From Cruorifilaria tuberocauda (lineage: Eukaryota; Nematoda; Chromadorea; Rhabditida; Onchocercidae), in assembly GCA_013365365.1 (NCBI GenBank), contig JABVXU010000172.1, forward strand, positions 42,423 through 106,422: a DNA stretch of 64,000 nucleotides, written 5' to 3'. A program made the translations under genes and the position numbers. A model generated the notes under the pieces. It saw only the letters and a list, made by a program, of their open reading frames with translations. It was not told the origin of the DNA and did no database searches. Of the stretch, positions 63,666-64,000 are shown one piece after another. Within the stretch, counting starts at the first letter, position 1; each line of letters begins with the position of its first letter.

Positions 63666-64000
63666 AACAAAATTACAAAATCAAGCGAGCTCAGACAGTT
63701 CCTATATGATTTTGGCTCAAGAAACAGTATAATTTATGCCAGTACTTAATTCAACTAAAATTCTCACAATTCCAGTATTACTTTAGTTGATTGGGATTTG
63801 TTCCACCTAAAAAGTCCATGCGGAGCGTGAAAAACCTTCACGCAATTACAGAAAGATTTTTTCTAACTGTTAAATCGAAACACAGTAAAATGATGCCCAG
63901 CAAATCATAATCAATGAACTGAATTGTACTATTCTCGATTTAAAACCATTTTGCACTTTTTGACATTTTTTCCACAAAAATCGACAAGTACTCAAAGAAC

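Larger units (their letters stand above)
62699..64000. other. 3' flank and intergenic
   Basis: AATAAA at 62922-62927 is a plausible poly(A) signal of the Rho gene. The rest holds short CTCGTTA repeats (63250-63302) and the second copy of the dispersed repeat; no genes are seen. Confidence 0.5.

Noticed and set aside
1..64000. CRISPR arrays, bacterial operons or a Wolbachia-derived insert
   Set aside because: No regularly spaced repeats, no ribosome-binding-site gene strings and no long intronless bacterial-type frames anywhere in the window.

Overview
This is eukaryotic DNA from a nematode. It is AT-rich, its genes are split into many short exons with GT..AG introns, and its proteins match metazoan families in the form seen in worms. 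Compact introns, short 3' UTRs and AATAAA signals fit a filarial/spirurid (clade III) worm, but the species is not identified. All gene models were spliced by hand from the sequence, by reading frame, splice phase and family resemblance, without database searches.

Layout. (1) 1-6464 (+): 3' part of an MTA/lin-40-like NuRD subunit (ELM2, SANT, GATA finger, low-complexity tail). (2) 6465-9713: no gene seen. (3) 9714-12827 (-): a seven-helix receptor in six exons. (4) 12828-16345: no gene seen. (5) 16346-17621 (+): a 165-residue protein, tentatively Mediator subunit MED28. (6) 18508-24914 (+): CLASRP, an SR-related splicing factor in 17 exons. Its first intron carries an antisense 28S rRNA fragment and its tenth a 34-bp foldback. 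(7) 26013-29224 (-): a Zc3h12a/NYN-type ribonuclease resembling RDE-8, converging on CLASRP. (8) 31498-35243 (+): an SLC52/RFT riboflavin transporter. (9) 36885-37919 (+): mitochondrial ATP synthase subunit e. (10) 38452-38533 (+): tRNA-Leu(TAG). (11) 39376-41218 (-): a PGAP2-like GPI-anchor remodelling protein with a short C terminus. (12) 43012-44192 (-): a secreted cysteine-rich (Ly6/three-finger-like) protein. (13) 47536-54073 (-): a FAM161-family ciliary/microtubule protein. (14) 54074-60564: a 6.5-kb gene-poor stretch with AAT microsatellites. (15) 60565-62698 (+): a RhoU/RhoV (CHW-1-like) GTPase with altered P-loop and switch II. (16) 62699-64000: intergenic, with one copy of a dispersed repeat.

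The genes do not form one pathway. Several are general cell-biology genes (chromatin, transcription, splicing, ATP synthase, GPI anchors), mixed with worm-biased families (receptor, secreted Cys-rich protein, RNAi-type nuclease). The observations most worth checking are the 28S fragment that begins almost exactly at the R2 retrotransposon target point, the atypical Rho GTPase, the nuclease gene whose second exon has no AG acceptor, two intronic foldbacks, and a FAM161 last exon with two acceptors in different phases.
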